DNA from: Salinimicrobium sp035607535
GTDB taxonomy: Bacteria; Bacteroidota; Bacteroidia; Flavobacteriales; Flavobacteriaceae
Reading direction: 5' to 3'
Length of the DNA stretch: 64,000 nucleotides
Assembly (NCBI RefSeq): GCF_035607535.1
Contig: NZ_JAYDZX010000002.1
Location: 62,001-126,000, forward strand
The position numbers and the translations under genes are program-made. Below, piece after piece: positions 34,376 to 43,772 of this stretch; the stretch's first letter is position 1; each line of letters opens with the position of its first letter. The notes under the pieces were generated by a model. It was not told where the DNA came from, did not search any database, and saw nothing but the letters and a program-made list of their open reading frames with translations.

Positions 34376-36097
34376 ATGAAAAATTCGATCTATTTACTAA
34401 TGATGTTCCTTGGCCTGGCACTTACTAGCTGTGAGCCAATGGAAGACCTCCACGATGAAGTGGATGATAGAATAGAAGGAACACCTGTGATTGGGGTTGA
34501 AGAGTATACTCTTACTGCCGATGATTATGAGACCTGGGACCTGCAAAATAATTATTTTGCATCTCTTGAGGATGCAGGCGATTCAATTCCAAAGTTTCTT
34601 TCAGAAAATTTCCCACTTTGGGGAGAAGGATCCCTTGCTCAAATAACCTTTGATCTTAATGCCCCGAATACTCCTGAAGATTATACAGTTCAGGAGGAAG
34701 GTTACGAGGCTGTAGGTCTTGACAGAAATTACTTCACCAGTACAACAGAAATCAAGGATTTCCTTGAAATGCAGTTTCCACAGGCGAGGCTTAACGATTA
34801 CGTGAGACTTACCTACAGGACTGTAGCTGTAGAAGTATCTTATGAACTTGACGATGATGATTTTGATCTTATCGAAAAGGAATTAGAAGCTGTTTATCCT
34901 GATCCTGCTTCAAGTGCAGGTAGATATGGAAACTTTGACAGAAGAGAAGATAGAGATGCTTATTGGAGCAATGAAATGATTCTTGAAGCTCTTAACGTGG
35001 TGATGCAAAAGAATTTCCCAGGAATTGAAGGCCAAACCTATGAGGTTTCTTATGAGATCTATAATGGGAATCCTGGTGTTGAAAGTATGAAGCTGCGATA
35101 CAATGGTACTTCTTATGTTCCGTTTGGGGCAACTGCGTATGACATGTCAAATGCCGATTTTGATTTTGTTGGTGCCGAGCTTGCAGATGAATATCCTGGT
35201 CCTGCTGCCAATGCTGCACAGTACCATAGCTTTGATATTAGATCTACCAGCTCTAACTACTGGAGTGAAGAAATGATCCTTGAGGCTATTAATATTCTTC
35301 TTATGGAAAGATATCCAAATGCTTCTGAGGGTGCTCAATTTAATGTAAGCCACAGAAGATATAATGGAGAAGGAGTAAACAGTGTTGTTCTTTCTGTAGT
35401 ATTAACCGATGGTGAGTACGTAATCAATGAGGAGGAGACAATCTCTACTGTAATGGATACTGAAGTATTTGCATTTGGAGATAACATGTGGCATGTGCCA
35501 TTAACTTTGCCTAGTGGAATCTATCAAGGTGAATTTGGACAGAGGTTTGGTAATTTTGGAAATGAAGCTGATGCCGGTTTCTATATTGGAAGATGGCTGG
35601 AGCCACGTTTCCCGTACGCTCAGGATGGAGATTTCATTTCTGTTGAATACAAATTGTTTGTTGGAAGTGTAGTAACCCGCTATGCAAGTTTTGTATACAA
35701 TGAAGAGGAAAGAGAGTGGGATTTTATTCCAACTGTAATTCCTTACACACTTCAGTTTGGGTATGAAGATACAGGATGGGTAGTTGATAACACAATAGTA
35801 TATGTTCTGACTGATTCTGATTACGAATACATCGAGTCACAACTTATAGATGAGTATCCTGGACCTGCAGATAGCGCCGGTTATTATAAGAACTTTGACA
35901 GAAGACCGGGTAACGCAAACCAGTGGACAGATGAAATGATCGTGGAAGCCATGAGTGCATTACTCAATGGTAAGGTTGCGCCGAATGCTGAAGAAGGTCA
36001 GAAATATTTGATGACGTTTGATGTGTATATAGGTAGAGCCGCGGTAGAACAGATTCACCTTATCAAAACTGATGGAGAGTGGGTTCCTGTAAAATAA
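34376..36097 (+). CDS. Lipoprotein built of about 95-residue internal repeats (unrecognised)
   Basis: The true start is MKNSIYLLMMFLGLALTSC (34376), lipobox Cys19, 13 bases after the receptor stop. The 573-residue protein has three clear repeats at about 156-250, 255-350 and 475-571. Each starts YxLxxxDF or DY, continues YPxPAxxAxxYxxFDxR, then W(S/T)xEM, ExxxxLL and a Tyr-rich beta segment. Two more divergent copies lie at about 41-155 and 378-455. It is strongly acidic. I do not recognise the repeat. Position suggests it is the surface partner of the upstream receptor; the ligand is unknown. Confidence 0.8.
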   Translation: MKNSIYLLMMFLGLALTSCEPMEDLHDEVDDRIEGTPVIGVEEYTLTADDYETWDLQNNYFASLEDAGDSIPKFLSENFPLWGEGSLAQITFDLNAPNTPEDYTVQEEGYEAVGLDRNYFTSTTEIKDFLEMQFPQARLNDYVRLTYRTVAVEVSYELDDDDFDLIEKELEAVYPDPASSAGRYGNFDRREDRDAYWSNEMILEALNVVMQKNFPGIEGQTYEVSYEIYNGNPGVESMKLRYNGTSYVPFGATAYDMSNADFDFVGAELADEYPGPAANAAQYHSFDIRSTSSNYWSEEMILEAINILLMERYPNASEGAQFNVSHRRYNGEGVNSVVLSVVLTDGEYVINEEETISTVMDTEVFAFGDNMWHVPLTLPSGIYQGEFGQRFGNFGNEADAGFYIGRWLEPRFPYAQDGDFISVEYKLFVGSVVTRYASFVYNEEEREWDFIPTVIPYTLQFGYEDTGWVVDNTIVYVLTDSDYEYIESQLIDEYPGPADSAGYYKNFDRRPGNANQWTDEMIVEAMSALLNGKVAPNAEEGQKYLMTFDVYIGRAAVEQIHLIKTDGEWVPVK

Positions 36098-36116
36098 TAG
36101 CAGAATAATCAAAAGC

Positions 36117-36147
36117 AAAAACCTCTTATCTTGTATGAGAGGTTTTT
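36117..36147 (+). terminator. Intrinsic terminator after the repeat lipoprotein gene
   Basis: AAAAACCTCTTA (36117-36128) pairs with the segment ending GAGAGGTTTTT (36136-36147), with one G-T wobble and a seven-base loop. The T tract is part of the stem end. It separates the receptor/lipoprotein pair from the endonuclease gene. Confidence 0.8.
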
Positions 36148-36194
36148 GTGTTTATGAACTTTGCCATTTTGGCAGAATAAATAAGAGAAGAAGA

Positions 36195-37853
36195 ATGAAA
36201 GAGTTTAAGAAAATGCTGTTTGTGAGTGCTCTCGCACTCGTAATGGGTTGTAGCACAGAAGATGATGGTGGTGGAAGTGTAACACCTCCTGTTGACCCCC
36301 CTGTAGAAGAAGTACCTGTAGCTGTAGATGACGAAGTGACTACATCAGAAAACACTTCGGTTGAAATTACAGGGCTCCTGTCAAACGATACCATTTATGA
36401 TTCTGTAAGAATAACAGCTTTTGATACAGAAACGCAGGAAGGAGGTACAGTTTCCGCAGGTAGCAGTAACACCTATACCTATACTCCACCGGACAATTTT
36501 ACCGGTATGGATTCTTTTAATTATACTATTTGTGATAACGCTTCGACCCCTAATTGTGATTCTGCCACAGTAAATATTACGGTTACGGCTTCCTCGCCAA
36601 CGGCAGTGGATGATAGCTATGAAACTCAGGAAGATAAGATACTCAAGATCATCAGTCATTTAAATAATGATGATCTGGCAGACAACTCCGATATAACAGA
36701 AGTAGGAGTGGAAGGAACAAAGGGAACGGTGGTTCTGGAAGATGATGGAGACATCCTGTACACACCCGAAGAGGGCTTTGTTGGAGAAGATACCTTCACC
36801 TATACCATTTGTGATGATGACGAAACCCCTACCTGTGATACAGCAACCATTACAATCACCGTTGTAGATGAAGGTTCGCCTGTAGCAGTTGATGATGAGG
36901 TAGTAGTGCAAATAGGAGCAAGCAATGTTATCTTTTCAAACCTGTTGGCTAATGACAATATTATTGATGATGCAACTATTACTTCTGTAGAGCAAACCGG
37001 AAGTGGTTCTGTTGTACTTAACGGGGATGGCACCGTAACTTATAATCCTCCCTCTGGATTTGAAGGAGAAGATACTTTTACTTATACATTGTGCGATGAT
37101 GATGAAACTCCAACCTGTTCAACAGCAACTGTAACTGTACTTGTTGTACAGCCGGTTTCATTTAATATTCCTGCAGATCTTCAGCAGTATTATTCAGGTG
37201 TTACCTTAACACAGGATCCAACCCTGCTAAAAGCTGAACTTGCTACTCATACCGAGGTTAAGCATATCAATAAGCTGGAATATCCCATGCGTCACGATTA
37301 TCTCTATGATGCAGATGCAGATCTTGATGATCCAAATTTTGTAGTGCTTATGTACACAGGAGAACTTCGGCCTGATGATGAGTATTGGGAAGGAAGCACC
37401 AGAGATGAGTGGGAAACCTTTAATACCGAACATATTTATCCTCAGTCAAAGTTAGAAGGAAATGTTAATTTCGAGGAAGCAAAAAACGATTTACACCACC
37501 TTAGATCTACTGATATTGAAATAAATGAAATGCGTTCCAACTACCCTTTTACTGAAGGCAGTGGAGATTATGAGCTTATAAGCGGGAACAGCTGGTATCC
37601 CGGTGATGAGTGGAAAGGTGATGTAGCCAGAATGGTAATGTATGTGCACCTGAAGTACGGTGAGCCTTTCTCTGATGTCGGCAGCCTCGAAATGTTCCTG
37701 AGATGGAATGTTGAAGATCCCGTTTCTGCGTTTGAATTGCAACGCCAGGAAGTGATCGAAGGAGCCCAGGGGAACAGAAATCCTTTTATTGATAATCCAT
37801 ACTTCGCTACCCTTATCTGGGGAGGACCCGAAGCTGAAAATCTTTGGGAATAG
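36195..37853 (+). CDS. Surface endonuclease I lipoprotein with three Ig-like domains
   Basis: I start at MKEFKKMLFVSALALVMGC (36195; lipobox Cys19). An acidic, Pro-rich linker precedes three tandem Ig-like/cadherin-like domains (about 42-131, 136-224, 229-317), each with AVDD, a LxxND turn and a repeated FxYTxCD...TP.C..A motif. The last 230 residues are an Endonuclease I-type nuclease: EHIYPQSKLEGN holds the catalytic H413, and NDLHHLRSTD the metal-binding Asn/His. It should degrade DNA or RNA outside the cell or in the periplasm. Lipid anchoring plus an Ig stalk points to surface display. Confidence 0.87.
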   Translation: MKEFKKMLFVSALALVMGCSTEDDGGGSVTPPVDPPVEEVPVAVDDEVTTSENTSVEITGLLSNDTIYDSVRITAFDTETQEGGTVSAGSSNTYTYTPPDNFTGMDSFNYTICDNASTPNCDSATVNITVTASSPTAVDDSYETQEDKILKIISHLNNDDLADNSDITEVGVEGTKGTVVLEDDGDILYTPEEGFVGEDTFTYTICDDDETPTCDTATITITVVDEGSPVAVDDEVVVQIGASNVIFSNLLANDNIIDDATITSVEQTGSGSVVLNGDGTVTYNPPSGFEGEDTFTYTLCDDDETPTCSTATVTVLVVQPVSFNIPADLQQYYSGVTLTQDPTLLKAELATHTEVKHINKLEYPMRHDYLYDADADLDDPNFVVLMYTGELRPDDEYWEGSTRDEWETFNTEHIYPQSKLEGNVNFEEAKNDLHHLRSTDIEINEMRSNYPFTEGSGDYELISGNSWYPGDEWKGDVARMVMYVHLKYGEPFSDVGSLEMFLRWNVEDPVSAFELQRQEVIEGAQGNRNPFIDNPYFATLIWGGPEAENLWE

Positions 37854-37870
37854 TCCCGGAGAAAGTAAAT

Positions 37871-37899
37871 AAAGCCGCTCCCTATGGAGCGGTTTTTTT
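37871..37899 (+). terminator. Intrinsic terminator after the endonuclease gene
   Basis: CCGCTCC (37875-37881) pairs with GGAGCGG (37886-37892) over a four-base loop, followed by seven Ts. A near -7 element for the next gene (TATCTTTA, 37912-37919) lies just beyond. Confidence 0.9.
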
Positions 37900-37938
37900 A
37901 TTCAAAACCGTTATCTTTACCTGTGTAAAACAACAATC

Positions 37939-38376
37939 ATGTACGAAACTGTATTTTTCATCCACTCCTGGTGGGCCTACCTTGTTCTCCTGGTTTTAAT
38001 TTTTGCAACTGTAAATTCCATTATTGGGCTTTCTTCAAAAAAAGACTACGGCGCAACAGATTTTCGCCTAGCCTTATTCACATTAATTGTTTCTCATATT
38101 CAGTTGTTGATAGGACTTGTACTGTACTTTGTAAGTCCCTATTTTAAGGCATTTGGGGACGTGGGAATGGGAGATGTCATGAAGGATTCCACACTGCGTC
38201 TATACCTTGTAGAGCACCCGCTAATGATGATCATCGCCCTGGTATTGATCACTATGGGCTATTCAAAACATAAGAAGAAACTCACCTCAAAACCAAAGTT
38301 TAAAACCCTTTCTATTTTCTACGGAATTGCCCTGATCTTTATTCTATCCAGAATACCATGGGCTGCCTGGTTTTAA
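37939..38376 (+). CDS. Small four-helix integral membrane protein
   Basis: The 145-residue protein has four strongly hydrophobic segments (about 5-30, 43-67, 85-105, 118-140) with conserved-looking His residues at H9 (FFIHSWW), H53 (VSHIQ) and H93 (EHPLMM). Bacteroidota proteins of this kind are often labelled cytochrome b-like; heme binding by the His residues is possible but unproven. It has its own near-promoter and its stop overlaps the convergent nuclease gene by 4 bases. Function unknown. Confidence 0.7.
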   Translation: MYETVFFIHSWWAYLVLLVLIFATVNSIIGLSSKKDYGATDFRLALFTLIVSHIQLLIGLVLYFVSPYFKAFGDVGMGDVMKDSTLRLYLVEHPLMMIIALVLITMGYSKHKKKLTSKPKFKTLSIFYGIALIFILSRIPWAAWF

Positions 38377-39434
38377 TCAATTTGCTTAGTGAGCAGGATA
38401 TATACCGGGAAGTGATCGCTGAAGCCTCCTGTAAATCCTGAGCTCCCAAAGCTGCGGAAAGGATAATTCTTATAAGCTCCTGATGGGGTGACAAGAAATG
38501 GCTCGTTAAAAACATAGGCCCTGTAAAATGTGAAATTTGCAGGGTCTTTTTCTATTAGGGGCTTTGAGACCATGATCTGGTCAAACAAATTCCATTGATC
38601 CCTGTATGCCGAAGTACCTACGCCACTTGAAGCAATAGAAACAAAAGGATTATAGAATCCTTTGAAGCCTACCTGTTCCTTTTTTGCTTTTGCACACAAA
38701 ACATTGGAAATATTATCGTCTAAGGGGTCATCGTTAAAATCCCCCATATTAATGATCTTACCATAAGGATCGATTCTTTGCAGGGAATCGATTACTTTGA
38801 GATTTAGTTTTGCAGCACTTTCTCTTTTGTAACTGCTCGCTTTCTCGCCTCCGCTTCTGGAAGGCCAATGGTTCACTATTATATGAAGCGTTTCCCCGTC
38901 AAGAGTTCCGCTAACGGCCAGTTGATCCCGGGTGTAATCTCTTTTTGCCGTATTGGTTTTTTCAAAAAGGACTAAGGAGTGTTTTTGTGCATTTTCAAGA
39001 GTGAATAATTTGGACCGGTAAAGTAGTGCCACATCAATTCCCCGTTCATCGGGAGAATCGAAATGCACGATCTCGTACCCATAGGGTGCCAAAAGAGGCA
39101 TTTTTAAAAGGTCTTCAAGCACCTGCCGGTTCTCTACCTCACTTAAGCCAATAACAACCGGAGGAGCTCCTGTAATATCCCTTCCTATGCGGGAAATAAC
39201 CAGGGAAAGGTTTTCGAGCTTCTTTTGATAAAGCTCAGCTGTCCAACGATTTTTTCCTGAAGGAGTGAAGTCCTCATCAAAGATCTGTGGATCAACAAAG
39301 TTATCAAATAGATTTTCCACATTATAGAAGGCGATGCTCACCACCTTATAGTCCTTCTTTTCCTGTGGAAAAACAGGCCAGTACACAACCGGACCTGCAA
39401 TAAGGCTCAGCAATAAAAAATATTTTATAACCAC
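38373..39434 (-). CDS. Exported endonuclease/exonuclease/phosphatase-family protein
   Basis: From GTG at 39434, the 353-residue protein has a signal-like N-terminus and the complete EEP motif set: FYNVENLFD, GLSEVENR (catalytic Glu), RGIDVALLYR, NHWPSRSGG, MGDFNDDP (Asp/Asn) and the C-terminal SDHFPVYI (catalytic Asp-His). This fold cleaves phosphodiester or phosphomonoester bonds. Relatives in this phylum are predicted secreted nucleases. It is divergent from the TonB receptor at 39529 and convergent with the membrane-protein gene. Substrate inferred: nucleic acid. Confidence 0.87.
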   Translation of the reverse strand: MVIKYFLLLSLIAGPVVYWPVFPQEKKDYKVVSIAFYNVENLFDNFVDPQIFDEDFTPSGKNRWTAELYQKKLENLSLVISRIGRDITGAPPVVIGLSEVENRQVLEDLLKMPLLAPYGYEIVHFDSPDERGIDVALLYRSKLFTLENAQKHSLVLFEKTNTAKRDYTRDQLAVSGTLDGETLHIIVNHWPSRSGGEKASSYKRESAAKLNLKVIDSLQRIDPYGKIINMGDFNDDPLDDNISNVLCAKAKKEQVGFKGFYNPFVSIASSGVGTSAYRDQWNLFDQIMVSKPLIEKDPANFTFYRAYVFNEPFLVTPSGAYKNYPFRSFGSSGFTGGFSDHFPVYILLTKQID

Positions 39435-39528
39435 CTGATTTTTATTTTGTTAAATGTGATGTGCAGCAGATTAAAGATAGAAATTTAAATGTATTATTGC
39501 GCCGTAAATGCCTCCCCTTTAATGGTAT

Positions 39529-42336
39529 ATGAAAGAAATCTTTTTGGGGAGGATACTTCCTCTCTTTTTGTTGCTGCAGTGCGGTGAATTAAAAGCTCAG
39601 GGTGTTACCGGTACCGTCATTAACGAATTTTCAGGTCGTACACTTTCGGGGGTTTCTATTAAAATTTCAGGCACCGGGATGGAGAATTTCACCGATGTGA
39701 ATGGAGTATTTGTTCTTTCTGAAGATCTTTCTGAGGGCGAATATATCCTGACCTTCTCTAAAAACGGCTTTTTTGACAAGTATTATCCTGTCAAGATTTT
39801 CTCAGAATTTATTGACCTGGGAATAATTGCCCTGAGACCTGATCTGCCCGAAATGCAGCAGCAATTGGCGGTTATATCTCTTGAGGAACACGAGCTGGTT
39901 GAAGAGGATGGAAGTTCGGCTAACATTTCCGGATTATTACAGGCCTCAAGGGATGTGTTTCTCAATGCTGCGGCTTATGATTTCAGCCCCACCTTTTTCA
40001 GACCCCGCGGCTATGATAGTGAATATTCCAAAGTGTACATTAACGGTGTGGAAATGAATAAATTTTTCACCGGCAGACCCCTTTGGAGTAATTGGGGAGG
40101 ATTAAATGATGTGCAGAGGAATCAGGAATTCACCTACGGTACTGCGGTTTCAGAATCCTCTTTTGGCAGTCCGGCGGGTACGACCAACATAATCATGAGA
40201 GCTTCCCAATATCCTAACGGAGGTAAATTTTCTTATGCGGCTGCCAATAGATCTTATACAGGAAGAGTAATGGGGAGTTATCACAGCGGCCTGTTACCTT
40301 CAGGATGGGCTTATTCTTTATCACTATCAACGAGGTTTGGCAGGGAAGGTTATGTGGAAGGCAGTTCTTATGATGCCTCATCTCTTTTTACTTCAGTAGA
40401 AAAAAAGGTGAACGATGCGCACAGTATCAACTTTTCAGCAATATATACTCCCGTCAGCGTTGGGAAAAGTTCACCTGTCTCCGAAGAAGTAGCCGCACTA
40501 AAAGGGCAGAAATATAATTCCTACTGGGGTTGGGATAAAGGAGAGATTAGAAATTCCCGAATAAGGGAAGTGCAGGAGCCCCTTTTGATGCTCAACCACA
40601 CCTGGTCCATAAATGATGACCTGAAGATCAACTCCAACGTGGCTTATCAATTTGGAAAAATTGGTAACAGCAGAATTGACTATGGAGGCAGCCGGGTATA
40701 TTATGATGCGGGCGGTGAGGAGATCTTGATAGGTGGTGGCAGTAATCCCGACCCGGCATATTACCAGAATTTGCCGTCATACCATTTGCGCAATACATAT
40801 GCACCCGATTATCGCTCTGCTTTCCTGGCAGAGCAGGATTTCCGGAAGAACGGGCAGCTTAAATGGAATGACCTTTACCTTGCTAACCAAACTTCTTTAA
40901 TGGCGGGAGGTAATGCCATTTATGCCCTTTATGAAGACAGAAACGACGATCGCCAGATTTCGGGAAATTCCAGTTTTCGGTATCAGTGGAATCCACAGGT
41001 CGTGCTATCAGGCGGAGTTGCTTACCGTCAGCTTAGCAGTGAGAATTTCGCTTCGGTGCTGGATCTTTTCGGGGCGGTTAATTTTCTTGATGTAGATTCG
41101 TTTTCTTCAGGTTCTGAAGCACAGAACGACCTGCAAAATCCAAACCGACTGGTTACCGAAAATGACAAATTCAAGTACAATTATTTTCTTGATGCAAAGA
41201 ACGGCAACGGCTTTATTCAGGCAGAATTCAATCTCAAAAGATTAGAATTTTACATGGCTGCCCAGGGCTCAGGAACCTCTTTTCAACGCAGAGGGATCTT
41301 CCAGAACGGCAATTTTCCGAATAATTCTTTAGGTGAAAGTGAGCTGCTCAATTTTGGAAATTATGGAGCAAAATCGGGACTTACATATAAAATGACCGGG
41401 AGGCACTATTTTACTGCTAATCTGGCTCATTTTACCAGACCACCCGGTCTTCGTAACAGCTTTTCCAATGTACGTCAGAACAATGATGCGGTTATTGGCC
41501 TCAAAAATGAAAATGTTTTTACTGCCGATGCTGGCTACAATATTCGTACTCCCTTCCTCACAGGAAGACTTACAGGATTTTACGGTGAATTCCGGGATAT
41601 CACCGAAGTCTCTTTCTTTTACGCCGATGGGATCACAGGATCTGCCCGGGATGTAAGTAACGCATTTGTGCAGGAGATCCTTACGGGAATTGGCAAAAAG
41701 CATGTAGGTATAGAATTTGGCTTTGAAGTGCCTCTCAACAGTACCTTGAAACTGCGTTCAGCAGGCACATTCGGGGATTATACTTTTCATAAGAATCCCG
41801 AAGTCTATCTTACTTCTGATGACTTTCCGGAAGTAAGACAAATGGGAAGATCTTCTTTGAAGAATTACCATCTTTCAGGAGGCCCGCAACAAGCACTTCA
41901 GGCAGGATTCGAATACCGGGACCCGGCGTACTGGTGGATCTCTGCATCAGCAAATTTCTTTTCAAAGGCTTTTATTGATGTAGCGCCTCTCACCAGGACC
42001 CGAAATTTTTATACAGATGTTGATGGACTTCCACTCGTGGGCTATGATGAAAAAGTAGCCTCACAACTGCTAAGGCAGGAAGAATTTCCAAACTACATGC
42101 TTATTAACATGGTAGGTGGTAAATCCTGGAGGTTAAAGAACAGGTTTGTGGGAGTATTTGGAAGTCTTAATAACATTCTCGACACCGTCTACAAAACCGG
42201 AGGTTACGAACAGTCCCGAAATGTCAATTACAGCTTACTTAAAGCCGACATGGAACGGGAGCAGCCATTATTTGGTTCTAAATACTGGTTCGGTACCGGC
42301 ACAACTTATTACGCTCACGTTTATTACAGATTTTAA
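39529..42336 (+). CDS. TonB-dependent receptor, second of the nuclease locus
   Basis: The 935-residue protein has a signal peptide ending near KAQG, a carboxypeptidase-regulatory domain (about 25-105, GVTGTVINEFSGRTLSGV), a plug (about 120-235) with GRPLWSNWGGLNDVQR, and a long barrel ending YYAHVYYRF with a terminal Phe. The plug matches the receptor at 31828 in the WSNWxGLxDV motif, so both belong to one subfamily. A near -7 element (TATTATTG, 39492-39499) precedes it. It ends 2 bases before the DUF5689-type lipoprotein gene, a standard receptor/lipoprotein pair. Ligand inferred from the neighbouring nucleases. Confidence 0.88.
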   Translation: MKEIFLGRILPLFLLLQCGELKAQGVTGTVINEFSGRTLSGVSIKISGTGMENFTDVNGVFVLSEDLSEGEYILTFSKNGFFDKYYPVKIFSEFIDLGIIALRPDLPEMQQQLAVISLEEHELVEEDGSSANISGLLQASRDVFLNAAAYDFSPTFFRPRGYDSEYSKVYINGVEMNKFFTGRPLWSNWGGLNDVQRNQEFTYGTAVSESSFGSPAGTTNIIMRASQYPNGGKFSYAAANRSYTGRVMGSYHSGLLPSGWAYSLSLSTRFGREGYVEGSSYDASSLFTSVEKKVNDAHSINFSAIYTPVSVGKSSPVSEEVAALKGQKYNSYWGWDKGEIRNSRIREVQEPLLMLNHTWSINDDLKINSNVAYQFGKIGNSRIDYGGSRVYYDAGGEEILIGGGSNPDPAYYQNLPSYHLRNTYAPDYRSAFLAEQDFRKNGQLKWNDLYLANQTSLMAGGNAIYALYEDRNDDRQISGNSSFRYQWNPQVVLSGGVAYRQLSSENFASVLDLFGAVNFLDVDSFSSGSEAQNDLQNPNRLVTENDKFKYNYFLDAKNGNGFIQAEFNLKRLEFYMAAQGSGTSFQRRGIFQNGNFPNNSLGESELLNFGNYGAKSGLTYKMTGRHYFTANLAHFTRPPGLRNSFSNVRQNNDAVIGLKNENVFTADAGYNIRTPFLTGRLTGFYGEFRDITEVSFFYADGITGSARDVSNAFVQEILTGIGKKHVGIEFGFEVPLNSTLKLRSAGTFGDYTFHKNPEVYLTSDDFPEVRQMGRSSLKNYHLSGGPQQALQAGFEYRDPAYWWISASANFFSKAFIDVAPLTRTRNFYTDVDGLPLVGYDEKVASQLLRQEEFPNYMLINMVGGKSWRLKNRFVGVFGSLNNILDTVYKTGGYEQSRNVNYSLLKADMEREQPLFGSKYWFGTGTTYYAHVYYRF

Positions 42337-42338
42337 AA

Positions 42339-43730
42339 ATGAGGAGAATTTTGCCCTTTTTGAGCCTGCTGCTGTTGGCAGGTTGTGCACCCGAGGATGA
42401 TCATGAGACATCCGGTGTAACTGCCGACCTGGCATTGAAGACGAATATTGACTTAGAGGCAGTAATGGGTTTATTTTTCCAGAATCAGGATAGGGTCTTG
42501 TCCTTTGAGGAGGATATGGTCATGGAAGCTTATGTTGTTTCCAGTGATGAAGCAGGTAATTTTTATAAAGAGTTGGTTATCCAAAACAAAAAACAGGATC
42601 CAACTGCAGGGCTAACTATTAAGCTGAATATGAATTCTTATTACCAGTTCTACAACTTCGGAAGAAAGATCTACATCAATCTGAACGGCTTGAGTGTGGG
42701 TAATGTCAATGGGGTTGCAGCTCTTGGTGTCGCTGAAGGTAACCAGATCATCAATATTCCGCAGTCCCGGATCTCCTACCATCTTACAAGAAGTGCAGAA
42801 GTTGCACATATTGTACCCAAGATAATTACGGCTTCCGAATTTAATGACCCACTGGAAAATCTTTACGTCCAGATCAATAACGTCCAATTCAACAAATTAC
42901 TGGTCGGTCCAAACAGGACTGCTACCTATGCAGCTGAATCAAATGATGAATATGATGGGGAAAGGCTGCTGGAAAGTTGTTCAGGCGATTTTCCATTCAT
43001 TCTAAGCACCAGTACCTATGCCGATTTTGCCGCTTTAAAACTCCCTTCGGGTTCAGGAAATATTAAAGGGATCCTCACCCGTGATTATTATGACGATTTT
43101 TATACCGTATATGTAAATCTTCCGGGGGATGTTGATTTGAACCGGAATTCCCGATGTGATCCCGAGGTGATCACGTGTGGCCTGGCGGTTCAAAGGGGTT
43201 CTAAGATTCTTTTTGAGGAGGATTTTAGTACTCAAAAGAATAACAAACCTGTTGAAGGAAAGGGTTGGAAAAACTTGATTCAGGAAGGCTCCCGTCCCTG
43301 GGAAGCCTATACTTCCACAGGTGCAAATGCTTCATTGGGAAGATCGGCCAGGATGCGTCCTCCCGGTTCAGGTGACAGCCGAAGTGTAAGCTGGTTGATC
43401 ACTCCCAGAATAAATTTTGATTCTAACAGCGGAGAAGTCCTTTCCTTTAAAACCTCCACCAGTTTTGCAAACGGTAGTTTTATGGACGTGCTAATCTCCA
43501 CCGACTGGGATGGAGTTGAAGAAAACCTGTTGACGGCAGAATGGAAGGTCCTATCTGCTGCTTATATAGCGCAGAACAACGACTTCTTTGGCGACTGGAT
43601 CTCTTCTGGCCTGGTGGATCTTTCATGTGTGAATGGAAAAGGATATATCGCTTTTAGGTACACCGGCAGCGATCATCTTTACTATAATGGAGTATATGAG
43701 CTTGACGATGTTTTAATTACGGCCGACTAA
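42339..43730 (+). CDS. DUF5689-type surface lipoprotein with C-terminal choice-of-anchor/jelly-roll domain
   Basis: The 463-residue protein has lipobox LLLLAGC (Cys16). Residues about 35-270 match DUF5689: EEDMVMEAYVVSSDEAGNFYKELVIQN is its OB-fold start, with IKGILTRDYYDDFYTVYVN near the end. The C-terminal part (about 285-463, ILFEEDFST ... FRYTGSDHLYYNGVYELDDVLI) resembles the cleaved-adhesin/choice-of-anchor J beta sandwich. Bacteroidota DUF5689 proteins often accompany TonB receptors and nucleases, as I recall. It likely binds the receptor's cargo on the surface. Confidence 0.82.
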   Translation: MRRILPFLSLLLLAGCAPEDDHETSGVTADLALKTNIDLEAVMGLFFQNQDRVLSFEEDMVMEAYVVSSDEAGNFYKELVIQNKKQDPTAGLTIKLNMNSYYQFYNFGRKIYINLNGLSVGNVNGVAALGVAEGNQIINIPQSRISYHLTRSAEVAHIVPKIITASEFNDPLENLYVQINNVQFNKLLVGPNRTATYAAESNDEYDGERLLESCSGDFPFILSTSTYADFAALKLPSGSGNIKGILTRDYYDDFYTVYVNLPGDVDLNRNSRCDPEVITCGLAVQRGSKILFEEDFSTQKNNKPVEGKGWKNLIQEGSRPWEAYTSTGANASLGRSARMRPPGSGDSRSVSWLITPRINFDSNSGEVLSFKTSTSFANGSFMDVLISTDWDGVEENLLTAEWKVLSAAYIAQNNDFFGDWISSGLVDLSCVNGKGYIAFRYTGSDHLYYNGVYELDDVLITAD

Positions 43731-43747
43731 TCCAAGGAGAGAAAAGC

Positions 43748-43755
43748 TATCTTTG
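43748..43755 (+). promoter_or_regulatory. -7 element of the COG2509 flavoprotein gene
   Basis: TATCTTTG exactly matches TAnnTTTG, 17 bases before the GTG start at 43773. No -33 TTG at the right distance. Confidence 0.5.
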
Positions 43756-43772
43756 CAGCAAAATTTATCTGC

